Source of the DNA: Nodosilinea sp. FACHB-141
GTDB taxonomy: Bacteria; Cyanobacteriota; Cyanobacteriia; Phormidesmidales; Phormidesmidaceae
Direction: 5' to 3'
Length of the DNA: 64,000 nucleotides
Assembly: GCF_014696135.1 (NCBI RefSeq)
Contig: NZ_JACJPP010000004.1
Coordinates: forward strand, 1 to 64,000
In this document: in pieces, positions 1 to 8,186 of the stretch
Layout of the letters: each line of letters begins with the position of its first letter
How positions within the stretch are numbered: the stretch's first letter is position 1
Position numbers and translations under genes: made by a program
The notes under the pieces: generated by a model
What the model was told of the DNA's origin: nothing
Seen by the model: only the letters and a program-made list of their open reading frames with translations
Databases searched by the model: none

Positions 1-167
1 AGGTTCATAGCGCTGAGGGTGTGGCCGACGCCGCAGCTAAAGATGAATAGGATCAGCAGCAGCAGATTGAGCCAAATGTCGCGCTTGGCCTTTAGCAGCA
101 GCGGCAATAGAGTCAGGGGAATAATGAAATACGCCGCCGCGATCGCGCCATTGGCAGCAGTCTCCAT
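1..167 (-). CDS. Membrane sensor with ethylene-receptor-like N terminus (partial)
   Basis: This is the first 55 codons of a minus-strand gene that runs off the left edge. The start ATG (165-167) follows a GGGAG ribosome site. The peptide holds two hydrophobic segments, the first containing YFIIPL and the second containing CGVGH. This spacing matches the first transmembrane helices of ethylene-receptor-type sensor domains, where a YFxIPL helix precedes a helix with Cys-x3-His that coordinates copper. Here Cys47 and His51 are present. The acidic residue seven positions before the Tyr in plant ETR1 is Asn6 here. In cyanobacteria this domain usually heads PAS/GAF histidine kinases or hybrid kinases, so that is the likely rest of the protein, but it lies outside the window. 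A non-ethylene membrane sensor is equally possible. Confidence 0.6.
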   Translation of the reverse strand, partial: METAANGAIAAAYFIIPLTLLPLLLKAKRDIWLNLLLLILFIFSCGVGHTLSAMN

Positions 168-515
168 GCTTGACTCTCCCCTAGAATAGTGCCCCTTTCC
201 TATTCTCAGCCTATGGCCTGCCAGGCCATTAGGACGGGAAACCTCCAATTATTAACTGGCGGCAAGTAAAACATTCACCGGGGAAATGCCGAGCAATTCA
301 AGCTAGCTTCACGGCTTCTACAGAGCACGATCCAGTAAATTTCCGCTGGCGTTAAGTGCAACGTCCTATTGCGAAGCACAACAAACTTTATCGAGGCGTA
401 AAGGTTCAGCCTGAACAGTGGCCGATAACGGTAGGTTCTCGGAGAATGGGGTCATGTACCCAGGCCTAGTACCCCAAGGCTGGCCTGGTTCCTCTTATGT
501 ATAAGGACTATCGTT
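168..515. other. Intergenic region with two short palindromes
   Basis: No gene is visible in these 348 bases between divergent genes. A 17-nt palindrome (213-229; arms ATGGCCTG and CAGGCCAT around one base) lies 46 bases upstream of the leftward sensor gene. A second dyad (CTTAT-GT-ATAAG, 494-505) sits just upstream of the start of the 68-residue protein and overlaps its ribosome-binding region. Both are candidate operators. Nothing else stands out. Confidence 0.4.
213..229. promoter_or_regulatory. Palindrome, candidate operator
   Basis: Eight-base arms ATGGCCTG and CAGGCCAT flank a single central base. It lies upstream of the sensor gene that begins at 167 on the minus strand. The symmetry suggests a dimeric regulator site, but no family is identified and chance is not excluded. 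Confidence 0.3.
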
Positions 516-722
516 ATGAACAATCCCCAAGAAGTGCTTGAGCACCTAAAGCAGCTCGAAAAAGTCGGTACAGTACAAAGCGCCCTATATCGCGAAGAAG
601 CCCAGGCACTACTCGCCGACGACACCGTTAGTCTTAAGTGGCGACGGGCGATCGCCGATCGCCTCAACCGAGCCAACCACGACCTAGCCCTGCACACCGT
701 CAGCAGCGAAGACAGCTACTAA
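516..722 (+). CDS. Small hypothetical protein (68 aa)
   Basis: I do not recognise this protein. The ATG at 516 follows AAGGA at 503-507, a good ribosome site, and the frame ends with TAA ahead of a GC-rich hairpin (779-810), so it looks like a real monocistronic gene. The product is short, charged and largely helical in composition, with no signal peptide, membrane segment or cysteines. Residues 1-35 are rich in Gln, Leu and Glu and could form an amphipathic helix, and residues 42-60 carry many Arg and Asp residues. A small regulatory or adaptor protein would fit, but that is a guess from composition only. Confidence 0.6.
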   Translation: MNNPQEVLEHLKQLEKVGTVQSALYREEAQALLADDTVSLKWRRAIADRLNRANHDLALHTVSSEDSY

Positions 723-778
723 ACATCCAATAACCCTCGGCTGAACCCAGCTCATTCACAACTGGAGTTAGCCCAATG

Positions 779-810
779 ACGCCCGGCGGAGCAAAGTCTC
801 TGCCGGGCGT
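779..810. terminator. GC-rich hairpin between convergent genes
   Basis: Arms ACGCCCGGC and GCCGGGCGT (nine pairs) enclose a 14-nt loop. The following T content is poor, so it would be a weak intrinsic terminator or RNA-stabilising hairpin for the small gene ending at 722. The minus-strand hydrolase gene ends at 865. Confidence 0.55.
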
Positions 811-864
811 TTGGCTGCGTTCCCAAAGGGCGGCTAGGTCGGATCGCCCTAACCATGTATAGTC

Positions 865-2322
865 TCAAATCACTGCAGGAGCAGGCTGAAGAGCACTAAG
901 AGAAGTCGCGGCCCAGCTACTTTCCCAATCAGAGATTCCCAGGATTTCACTTTGGGCAACCGCTCCGGGCAGCGCTGGCATCGCACCATTACTGGGCTGC
1001 AAGTACCCTGCCTCTAGAAGGCTAGTCTGAAACACGTCTGCCAGCAGCTCGTGCACAGTGGTAGTCGGGTGCTGCTGATCCCACCAGAAGTAGCCGGGGT
1101 CGTCGAGTAGCCCTTGGTTCAGCAGCGGGTCAGTGACATTGGTAAAACCAAACTCCGCTGGAGACCCAATAATTTCATTGGTCAGCCCAAACAGATCGAC
1201 CGGGATAATGTCGATCGTAGCGGACAGACTTTGCTCCAGCGCCTCTAGCGTACTGGCCAAGCCAGCATTAAACGCCTGGCTGAGCGCCGTGGCCTGGGCA
1301 CTGGTGCCATCACCCAGGGCGCGGGGTGTCAGGCCCAGGTTGGGCAGGTTAGGCACTAAAAATGTATCGGCCCCCCGCGCCGCGAGGCTGCCAATTGCCG
1401 TGGCGATATTCTGCACCGAGTTGGCCAAGAAGGCTGGAATTGCAGCGGGGTCGCTGGGCAAATTGAATAAATCGTTGGCCCCGGCCCACACTACATAAAG
1501 ACTGTCAGGGTCAGCCGCGCCTTCCCCGATGCCGCCCAGATAGCTGTCAATTTCGTCGAGCAAGCCCGGTAGGTCAGTCTCTGTGCCCGTGAGCAATGTA
1601 ATTACAGGGTCGAGGCCGTTGTCACGGCCTGTGGTGGCTCCCCCCACGGAAAAGTTTTGCACCTCGGTAGGCTCTAGTCCGATGTCGCTAGCCAGGTAAT
1701 CAACCCAAAGATCGCCGTTAGAAAATCGGCCCTCAGAGTAGGGAAAGGGCGGGAAAAAGCCCGTTAGCCCAAACAAGTTGCCAGGGTCTGACAGACTATC
1801 GCCAAAGATCGTGAGGCCGTTAAAGCTGGGCACCAACGCCTGGGTTTGAAAACTCTCGGCGGTGAGACTGGTGGCCTCCACATTTAGGAGAATGACGCTG
1901 GGTTCTGGCTGGTTCAAGTAGCGCAGGGTAGTGTTTGCCCCCTGCTGAGCGATCGCAATCTGCCCAAAACTCAAGCCTCCTTGCAGCAAGAAGCGATCGG
2001 CCCCAGGAGCAAAATCCACCACAGTATCAACCCGGCCATCGTTTTTGAGCACAACGGTATCCTGCCCGGGCCCGGTAAAGAGCTGGTTGTTGCCCACCCC
2101 CCCATCGAGAACATCATTGCCCAGGCCACCTAGCAGCCAATCATTTCCTTCGGCCCCAAACAGCTGTTTATTACCCCAGAGACCGACTAAAACTTCGTCT
2201 CCCGTGCCGCCGTTGAGCACATCATCGCCAAAGCCACTGACCAAAACAGTACTGCCGAAGATATCAAGGGGACCAAGATCAGCAAGAAACGGATTCAAAA
2301 AAGACGGTAAAAGCGATGCCAT
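865..2322 (-). CDS. RTX-repeat SGNH/GDSL hydrolase, probably extracellular
   Basis: The 485-residue product combines calcium-binding RTX-type repeats (residues about 25-90, several GGxGxD-like nonapeptides such as GGLGNDVLDG) with a C-terminal SGNH hydrolase domain. The nucleophile block GDSL lies near residue 176, the Asn block appears as WAGAND, and the catalytic Asp-His block is DQQHP near 415-418. Such proteins hydrolyse ester bonds of lipids or acylated sugars outside the cell. RTX repeats are usually placed at the C terminus next to a type I secretion signal, so an N-terminal position is unusual. The start is the ATG at 2320-2322 behind GGAGG (2327-2331); an upstream in-frame TTG would add 11 residues but lacks such a site. 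No classical signal peptide is visible. The exact substrate is unknown. Confidence 0.85.
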   Translation of the reverse strand: MASLLPSFLNPFLADLGPLDIFGSTVLVSGFGDDVLNGGTGDEVLVGLWGNKQLFGAEGNDWLLGGLGNDVLDGGVGNNQLFTGPGQDTVVLKNDGRVDTVVDFAPGADRFLLQGGLSFGQIAIAQQGANTTLRYLNQPEPSVILLNVEATSLTAESFQTQALVPSFNGLTIFGDSLSDPGNLFGLTGFFPPFPYSEGRFSNGDLWVDYLASDIGLEPTEVQNFSVGGATTGRDNGLDPVITLLTGTETDLPGLLDEIDSYLGGIGEGAADPDSLYVVWAGANDLFNLPSDPAAIPAFLANSVQNIATAIGSLAARGADTFLVPNLPNLGLTPRALGDGTSAQATALSQAFNAGLASTLEALEQSLSATIDIIPVDLFGLTNEIIGSPAEFGFTNVTDPLLNQGLLDDPGYFWWDQQHPTTTVHELLADVFQTSLLEAGYLQPSNGAMPALPGAVAQSEILGISDWESSWAATSLSALQPAPAVI

Positions 2323-2394
2323 AACGCCTCCAGAGAGTAAAGCGGGTTGAGTCAAAAGCTATGCCCAGAGTAGCGAATAGCACACCTGACTAGC

Positions 2395-3288
2395 TCACAC
2401 TTTAGGTTGACTGAGCACTACATTTACACCCAGCAAAATCAATCCCATGCTAGCCACCATCGTCGCCGTCAAGGGCTCTCGAAAAAATAGCCAGGCCAGC
2501 CCCGCCACAAAGATCGGCACCAAACTATAGACCACGCTAGCCGTGCGGGTGGGGCCAACTTGCTGAATGCTGAGGTTAAACAACAGGTAAGCCACCCCCG
2601 ACGCTGCCACCCCCATATACAGAATGGCGATCAGTGAAGTTAGAGATAGGATCGCCAGCTGCTGCCACCAGCGCTCTAACGAGGCCACTACCAGAAGTTG
2701 CCCCACCCCGGCCACGGCGGCATAGAAGGTAATCGTCAACCCCGAGTAGCGCTGGCTCAGCTGCTTAATGATTAAGGAATACACCACCCAGCACAGCACG
2801 GCGCACAGCATAAGCCCGTCGCCCCGATTGAGCTCTAAGGTGAGCAGAGTAGTAATGTTGCCGCGAGTCAGCAGCGTCAGCACTCCCAGCAGCGCCAGCA
2901 CAATGCCGCCGTACTGGCGGCGGGTCAGCCGCTCGCCAATAAACAGCGCCGCCAGCACCCCCGTTACCACTGGATTAAAGGCATTAATAATGGCGGTATT
3001 GGCTGTGGCCGTGTAGCGCAGACTGCTAAAGAAAAAATAGTGATAACCCACCACTCCAAATAGACCCAATAGCGCCATTGCACCCCAGTCGGCGCGAGCG
3101 ACGGTGAGAGCCTTGCTCGGCTGAGCACTGCGGGTGATAAACAGGCCCAACACCGCCATGGCAATGATGTAGCGCAGCAGCGAAGTGGTCAGCGGCCCCA
3201 GATCGACTGTGGTGTATTTGCCCGCTACGAAGCTGCCCGCAAACAAAAAGCTGGTGAGAATGGGCAGCAAAACCTTGAGTTTAAGCAT
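2395..3288 (-). CDS. EamA-family (DMT) transporter
   Basis: This 297-residue, very hydrophobic protein has about ten membrane helices arranged as two EamA repeats (residues about 5-135 and 155-292). The opening helix contains the family's typical small-residue segment FLFAGSFVAGKYT, and the second repeat ends with a short FFREPLT loop before the last helices, as in RhaT/YdcZ-type drug and metabolite transporters. Members export amino acids, metabolites or drugs from the cytoplasm, and the substrate cannot be read from sequence. The gene is divergent from groES and shares the 3289-3484 spacer, so its promoter may overlap the heat-shock control region. AGGA precedes the ATG by eight bases. Confidence 0.85.
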   Translation of the reverse strand: MLKLKVLLPILTSFLFAGSFVAGKYTTVDLGPLTTSLLRYIIAMAVLGLFITRSAQPSKALTVARADWGAMALLGLFGVVGYHYFFFSSLRYTATANTAIINAFNPVVTGVLAALFIGERLTRRQYGGIVLALLGVLTLLTRGNITTLLTLELNRGDGLMLCAVLCWVVYSLIIKQLSQRYSGLTITFYAAVAGVGQLLVVASLERWWQQLAILSLTSLIAILYMGVAASGVAYLLFNLSIQQVGPTRTASVVYSLVPIFVAGLAWLFFREPLTATMVASMGLILLGVNVVLSQPKV

Positions 3289-3314
3289 CGATCAATCCTA
3301 CATAGAGCAACCCA

Positions 3315-3330
3315 GTTCGGGAACCCGTAC
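3315..3330 (+). promoter_or_regulatory. K-box of the groE promoter
   Basis: The bases GTTCGG-GAAC-CCGTAC fit the K-box consensus GTTCGG-NNAN-CCNNAC described upstream of cyanobacterial groESL as a light and heat response element independent of HrcA. Every fixed position of the consensus as I recall it is matched. It lies directly upstream of the proposed -35 box. Confidence 0.75.
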
Positions 3331-3341
3331 AGAAGGCTTTG

Positions 3342-3370
3342 TTGCGATCGCCCCCCTGGCGTCGTAAATT
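3342..3370 (+). promoter_or_regulatory. Sigma70-type promoter of groESL
   Basis: TTGCGA (3342-3347) and TAAATT (3365-3370) are separated by 17 bases, a good SigA-type spacing. The last two bases of the -10 box overlap the CIRCE operator, so HrcA binding would block polymerase. Confidence 0.6.
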
Positions 3371-3395
3371 AGCACTCGGAGCTTGCGAGTGCTAA
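3369..3395 (+). promoter_or_regulatory. CIRCE operator (HrcA site)
   Basis: The inverted repeat TTAGCACTC-N9-GAGTGCTAA is exact, the canonical HrcA operator that represses groE at normal temperature. An isolated right half-site, GAGTGCTAA, recurs at 3432-3440 in the probable leader, without a left partner. Confidence 0.97.
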
Positions 3396-3484
3396 GCTCT
3401 GAAAATCTGTGTAATGCGTCTGAGCGGGGCCGAGTGCTAATTCCCCCAGGCGCTGTCTTAATAGCAAATCCGGAGAAGCATTGT

Positions 3485-3796
3485 ATGGCAGCTATCACTT
3501 TGGCGGCATCTAGCGTTAAGCCCCTAGCCGATCGAGTTTTGATTAAAGTAAGTGCGTCCGAAGAGACCACCGCTGGCGGCATTCTGCTACCTGACACCGC
3601 CAAGGAAAAGCCTCAGGTGGGCGAGATCACCGCCGTAGGCCCCGGTAAAACCGACGATAAAGGCACCCGCCAGGCGCTGGAAGTCAAAATTGGCGACAAG
3701 GTGCTCTATTCCAAGTACGCCGGTACCGACATCAAGCTGGGCGGCGACGAGTTTGTGCTGCTGTCTGAGAAAGACATCCTCGCCGTTCTCGGCTAA
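3485..3796 (+). CDS. groES: Co-chaperonin GroES
   Basis: The 103-residue product is a complete GroES (Cpn10), the heptameric lid that caps GroEL and helps release folded substrate in the cytoplasm. It contains the family signature PLADRVLIK near the N terminus, the mobile-loop region around [10 protein letters not shown], and the C-terminal [13 protein letters not shown] strand region. The ATG at 3485 follows GGAG (3472-3475). An upstream in-frame start would add 34 residues running through the CIRCE element and is rejected. It is the first gene of the groESL operon, with groEL starting 235 bases downstream, and is controlled by the K-box, CIRCE and sigma70-type promoter immediately upstream. 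Confidence 0.97.
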   Translation: MAAITLAASSVKPLADRVLIKVSASEETTAGGILLPDTAKEKPQVGEITAVGPGKTDDKGTRQALEVKIGDKVLYSKYAGTDIKLGGDEFVLLSEKDILAVLG

Positions 3797-4031
3797 ATCA
3801 ATTTTGGATTTTAGATTCGAGATTTTGGCAGCGTAGAGTGGGCATTGCCAACCACGACCGCTGCTAGTTGCAAGGCACTATCTGCCATTGCCTCTGCTGA
3901 GTTCCGTTGGGTTCCGCTACCGCTTCACCTAGCCTGCTTAGCTGATTCTCTGAGTTCTAATTTCCTCAATTCCCTTCGCTTCACGTTTTCATCATTCACT
4001 TCCTATCTTCTTTCCGGAGAAATTCGATTCT

Positions 4032-5663
4032 ATGGCTAAGCGCATTGTTTACAACGAAAACGCCCGTCGCGCCCTTGAGCGAGGCATGGACATTCTGACC
4101 GAGGCCGTTGCCGTTACCCTCGGCCCCAAAGGCCGCAACGTGGTGCTCGAAAAGAAATTTGGCGCTCCTCAGATCGTCAATGACGGTGTCACCATTGCCA
4201 AAGAAATTGAACTCGAAGACAACATCGAGAACACCGGCGTAGCCCTGATTCGTCAGGCCGCTTCCAAAACCAACGACGCTGCTGGCGACGGCACCACCAC
4301 CGCCACCGTCCTGGCCCACGCCATGGTTAAAGAAGGGATGCGCAACGTCGCCGCTGGCGCCAACGCCATCTCCCTCAAGCGCGGCATCGACAAAGCCACT
4401 GCGTTTCTGGTCGAAAAAATTGCTGAGCACGCCCGCCCCGTCGGCGACTCTAAGTCCATTGCTCAGGTGGGTTCCATCTCCGCCGGCAACGACGAAGAAG
4501 TGGGCGCTATGATTGCCGAAGCCATGGAGAAAGTGGGCCGCGAAGGCGTCATCTCCCTAGAAGAAGGCAAGTCGATGACCACCGAACTGGAGGTCACCGA
4601 AGGGATGCGCTTTGACAAGGGTTATGTCTCCCCCTACTTCGTCACCGACACCGAGCGCATGGAAGCGGTGCTCGACGAGCCCTACATTCTGATCACCGAC
4701 AAGAAAATTGCCCTGGTGCAAGATCTGGTGCCCGTGCTGGAGCAAGTCGCTCGCTCCGGTCGTCCCCTGATCATCATTGCTGAGGACATCGAGAAAGAGG
4801 CGTTGGCTACCCTGGTGGTCAACCGTCTGCGCGGTGTGCTGAATGTGGCCGCTGTGAAAGCGCCTGGGTTTGGCGATCGCCGCAAAGCCATGCTCGAAGA
4901 CATCGCCGTGCTGACTGGCGGTCAGGTGATCTCTGAAGACACCGGCCTCAAGCTCGACAACACCAAGCTTGACATGCTGGGTCAGGCCCGCCGCCTTACC
5001 ATCACCAAAGACACCACCACCATCGTCGCCGAAGGCAACGAGCAGGATGTCAAGGCCCGCTGCGAGCAGATCCGTCGTCAGATCGACGAAACCGAGTCGA
5101 CCTACGACAAAGAGAAGCTGCAAGAACGCCTGGCTAAGCTCTCCGGCGGTGTGGCCGTGATCAAAGTTGGTGCCGCCACCGAAACCGAGATGAAGGACCG
5201 CAAGCTGCGCCTCGAAGACGCTATCAACGCCACCAAGGCAGCTGTTGAAGAAGGCATCGTCCCCGGCGGCGGTACCACTCTGGCTCACCTGGTGCCCGAC
5301 CTCACCACCTGGCTCGAAGCCAACCTCACCGCTGAAGAGCACACTGGAGCTGCGATCGTGGCCCGTGCCCTCGCCGCTCCCCTGATGCGCATTGCCCAGA
5401 ACGCTGGCCAAAACGGTGCCGTAATCGCCGAGCGCGTCAAAGAGAAGGACTTCAACGTTGGCTACAACGCCGCCAACGGTGAGTTCGTCGACATGTTTGA
5501 TGCCGGTATCGTTGACCCCGCTAAGGTGACCCGCTCTGCTCTGCAGAACGCGGCCTCCATCGCCGGTATGGTGCTGACCACCGAGTGCATCGTGGTCGAT
5601 CTGCCCGAACCCAAAGAAGGTGCCCCCGCAGGCGCTGGCATGGGCGGCGACTTCGACTACTAA
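4032..5663 (+). CDS. groL: Chaperonin GroEL (operon-linked copy)
   Basis: This 543-residue protein is a full-length 60-kDa chaperonin that forms double heptameric rings and folds proteins in an ATP-driven cycle with GroES. Visible signatures are the nucleotide-binding segments TLGPKGRNV near residue 30 and [10 protein letters not shown] near 87, and the C-terminal GGG-TLAH region near residue 415. The tail ends GMGGDFDY rather than in long GGM repeats, a common form in cyanobacterial GroEL1. GGAGA lies about 14 bases before the ATG at 4032. Cyanobacteria usually carry a second, unlinked groEL; this is the groES-linked one. A strong terminator follows at 5753-5785. Confidence 0.97.
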   Translation: MAKRIVYNENARRALERGMDILTEAVAVTLGPKGRNVVLEKKFGAPQIVNDGVTIAKEIELEDNIENTGVALIRQAASKTNDAAGDGTTTATVLAHAMVKEGMRNVAAGANAISLKRGIDKATAFLVEKIAEHARPVGDSKSIAQVGSISAGNDEEVGAMIAEAMEKVGREGVISLEEGKSMTTELEVTEGMRFDKGYVSPYFVTDTERMEAVLDEPYILITDKKIALVQDLVPVLEQVARSGRPLIIIAEDIEKEALATLVVNRLRGVLNVAAVKAPGFGDRRKAMLEDIAVLTGGQVISEDTGLKLDNTKLDMLGQARRLTITKDTTTIVAEGNEQDVKARCEQIRRQIDETESTYDKEKLQERLAKLSGGVAVIKVGAATETEMKDRKLRLEDAINATKAAVEEGIVPGGGTTLAHLVPDLTTWLEANLTAEEHTGAAIVARALAAPLMRIAQNAGQNGAVIAERVKEKDFNVGYNAANGEFVDMFDAGIVDPAKVTRSALQNAASIAGMVLTTECIVVDLPEPKEGAPAGAGMGGDFDY

Positions 5664-5752
5664 GCAGCTGCGTTAGCAACTAGACGAAATTAGGAACATG
5701 CCACGGGGCTGTTACTTTGTAAAATCTGGTTTCTAGCAACACGCCACTAATA

Positions 5753-5785
5753 TAAAAGCCGCCCTAAGATTTAGGGCGGCTTTTA
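5753..5785 (+). terminator. Intrinsic terminator of groESL
   Basis: A near-perfect stem (15-base arms beginning TAAAAGCCGCCC) with a three-base GAT loop ends in TTTTA. It is a textbook rho-independent terminator, and its A/T flanks would let it act in both directions. Confidence 0.93.
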
Positions 5786-5903
5786 TGCTGTAAACGAGGT
5801 GTAGCGCCAAGTTCTTTCTTCAGGCAGAGAGACAGAGTTAGCCTAGGAGTACGACCCTTAGAACAGCAGACTCAATCAAAGTCACTATTTAAGTAACACC
5901 GAT

Positions 5904-5927
5904 AGCCAGGTCTTGAACGTCCTGGCT
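5904..5927 (+). promoter_or_regulatory. Leader hairpin before the CPA2 antiporter
   Basis: AGCCAGG and CCTGGCT pair around a ten-base loop and are followed by CTCTTTAT, ending about 24 bases before the antiporter ATG. It resembles a small attenuator or an RNA structure controlling translation. No known riboswitch consensus was recognised. Confidence 0.4.
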
Positions 5928-5950
5928 CTCTTTATGCTAAGGGCCGCATT

Positions 5951-8089
5951 ATGTTTCTCTTCCTAGTAGAACCTGTCTCAGAAACGTTAAAAGAACCAAT
6001 TACAACGTTTGTGTTGTTACTGGCGATTGTGTTGATCACACCGCCCATTTTTGAGCGGTTCAAGCTACCTGGATTAATCGGACTATTGCTAGCTGGGGTG
6101 TTATTTGGCAGCAGCGGATTGGGGTGGCTGAATGCTGACGCCGACATCATGAAGCTGTTTGCAGAAATCGGCAAAATTTATCTCATGTTTGTGGCCGGTC
6201 TTGAAATTGACATGGCTCTATTTCAGAAAACGCGTAATCGCTCCCTTGGCTTTGGGATGCTGACTTTTGCTGTCCCTATGCTGGGCGGGATTGCGGTTGG
6301 TTTACTCTTCAACTTTGGCTGGTTGGCGGCGGTGTTAATTGGCTCGCTGTTGGCCTCTCACACGCTGCTGGCCTATCCCATTGTGCAGCGGTTTGGCATT
6401 GTGAATAATGAGGCCGTGACCGTCACGGTTGGGGCGACAATTTTTACAGACATTGGGTCGCTGCTGGTGCTGGCCATCTGTCTGGGCATTAATCAGGGAG
6501 ACTTTTCAGCGCTTAAACTGGCCACGCTGTTGGGGTCACTGACTCTATACACGATCGCAGTCTTAGTGGGTCTCAAACAGCTCGGCAGGCTGTTCTTTAG
6601 CAAAACGGGTAAAGACGAGGGCAACCAGTTTCTGTTTGTGATGCTCTCTGTGTTTCTCTGCGCCTTGGGAGCCCAGCTAATTGGGGTAGAAAGCATTATT
6701 GGGGCTTTTCTGGCGGGGCTAGCTATCAACAGCGTCATTGGCGATGGCCCGGTTAAAGAAAAAACAGAATTTTTGGGCAGCGTTTTATTTATTCCTATGT
6801 TTTTTGTGGCCATGGGGCTGCTGCTCGATTTAGAGGCCTTTGGCGACATTCTGCGATCAATTGAGCTGCCTTTGGTCATCGTCGGTATGCTGTTGCTCAC
6901 CAAGGGGCTGGCCTCCCTGGGTGCCCGCATGCTCTATGGCTACACCTGGCCTGAGACTTGGACCATGTGGTCGCTGTCAATTCCGCAGGTGGCTGCTACG
7001 CTAGCGGCGGCCCTGGTGGGCTACGAAGCGGAAATCATTAACTCACAGGTGTTCAACAGCGTCATTTTGCTGATGCTAGTAACGGCTATTTTAGGCCCGC
7101 TGGTTACCACTAGGGCCGGCAAACATCTGATCGCTGTAGATGCCCTGGCAGAAAACGAGGGGCTCGACTGGCTGCCTGCTCCCAGCGACATTCCCGAATC
7201 GTTTACGGTGGTGGTGCCGGTCTACAACCCGAACACCGAGCAGTGGTTGATTGAGCTAGCAGCGTCGGTCGCCCGGCACGAAAACGGGCGGGTGATTCCC
7301 CTAGCGATCGCTCTGGCTCAACCCCAAATGGACTCACCGCAGCTGGCCAGGGCCATGGCCCACAGCCGCCAGCGGCTAGAGGCGGCCCAGGCGATTAGCG
7401 CCACCCTAGAAGCCGAGATCGACCCCAGGTTGAGAATCGACTACAACGTGGCTCAGGGCATCTCTCACCTCAGTCGCGAGGAAAATGCCAACCTAATTTT
7501 GCTGGGCATGGGGCAGCGATCGCGCCTAAACACCCGACTATTTAGCAACATTCAGGACAGTATTCTCTGGGCCGCCCACTGCCCAGTGGTAGTGGCCCGC
7601 CTGCTAGATTCGCCTACAACCTTCAAAACCATTTTGCTGCCGATTGAGAACCCCTCCCCCGCCAACCTCCGCACCCTGCGCTTTGCCCAGGTGCTGGCCA
7701 ACACCTACCAGGCGAAAATTACGCTGCTGCACGTCCACGGCTCGCGGGCCTCAGAACTCCAGCGCAGCCGGTTGGCCAAGCAGCTAGAGCTATTAGTTGA
7801 CCGATTCCCCGCCGCAGATATCGATATTGATATTCGCCTCGTAGCGGGAGACAACGTGGTGTCTACCATCGTCAAAACGGCGGCGGAGTATGACGTGGTG
7901 ATGCTGCGTCTCCAGCGTCGTCGTGTCGGCAACGGGCTGACCGTAGGCTCCCAGACAACGTCCCTGGTCGATCAACTGACCGGCTCAGTCATTTTGGTAG
8001 GCGAACCCCATCCCCTGCGCAGCGATCGCCCCGCCCGCTCCAATCGAACAGCCTTTAAGCTCAATTCCAAGCTTTTGGCCTCATCCTAG
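5951..8089 (+). CDS. CPA2-type cation:proton antiporter with two universal-stress-protein domains
   Basis: The 712-residue protein starts with a CPA2 (Kef/NapA-like) antiporter domain of about twelve helices (residues about 10-390). It includes an early LPGLIGLLLAG helix and the motif MFVAGLEID typical of KefB/NapA proteins. The remaining cytoplasmic part holds two Usp-like domains (about 405-545 and 555-690), the first containing LILLGMGQRSR, a variant of the ATP-binding G-x2-G-x9-G loop, and the second starting FKTILLPIENP. The transporter exchanges Na+ or K+ for protons at the plasma or thylakoid membrane, and the Usp pair probably senses nucleotide or stress state. AAGG stands about ten bases before the ATG. 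No TrkA-N domain is fused, unlike Kef. Confidence 0.9.
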   Translation: MFLFLVEPVSETLKEPITTFVLLLAIVLITPPIFERFKLPGLIGLLLAGVLFGSSGLGWLNADADIMKLFAEIGKIYLMFVAGLEIDMALFQKTRNRSLGFGMLTFAVPMLGGIAVGLLFNFGWLAAVLIGSLLASHTLLAYPIVQRFGIVNNEAVTVTVGATIFTDIGSLLVLAICLGINQGDFSALKLATLLGSLTLYTIAVLVGLKQLGRLFFSKTGKDEGNQFLFVMLSVFLCALGAQLIGVESIIGAFLAGLAINSVIGDGPVKEKTEFLGSVLFIPMFFVAMGLLLDLEAFGDILRSIELPLVIVGMLLLTKGLASLGARMLYGYTWPETWTMWSLSIPQVAATLAAALVGYEAEIINSQVFNSVILLMLVTAILGPLVTTRAGKHLIAVDALAENEGLDWLPAPSDIPESFTVVVPVYNPNTEQWLIELAASVARHENGRVIPLAIALAQPQMDSPQLARAMAHSRQRLEAAQAISATLEAEIDPRLRIDYNVAQGISHLSREENANLILLGMGQRSRLNTRLFSNIQDSILWAAHCPVVVARLLDSPTTFKTILLPIENPSPANLRTLRFAQVLANTYQAKITLLHVHGSRASELQRSRLAKQLELLVDRFPAADIDIDIRLVAGDNVVSTIVKTAAEYDVVMLRLQRRRVGNGLTVGSQTTSLVDQLTGSVILVGEPHPLRSDRPARSNRTAFKLNSKLLASS

Positions 8090-8186
8090 GGATCACCTGC
8101 AATTGAGGGCAAATCCAGTCTAAAGAGCAGATAGCTGAGGCATACAAAACCCATCTACCCCAATACCCATCTACCCTTGATGCCCG

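Noticed and set aside
4557-5411. A long antisense reading frame (284 codons) inside groEL
   Set aside because: It is a product of GC-rich codon usage in a strongly conserved gene, with no ribosome site or recognisable protein.
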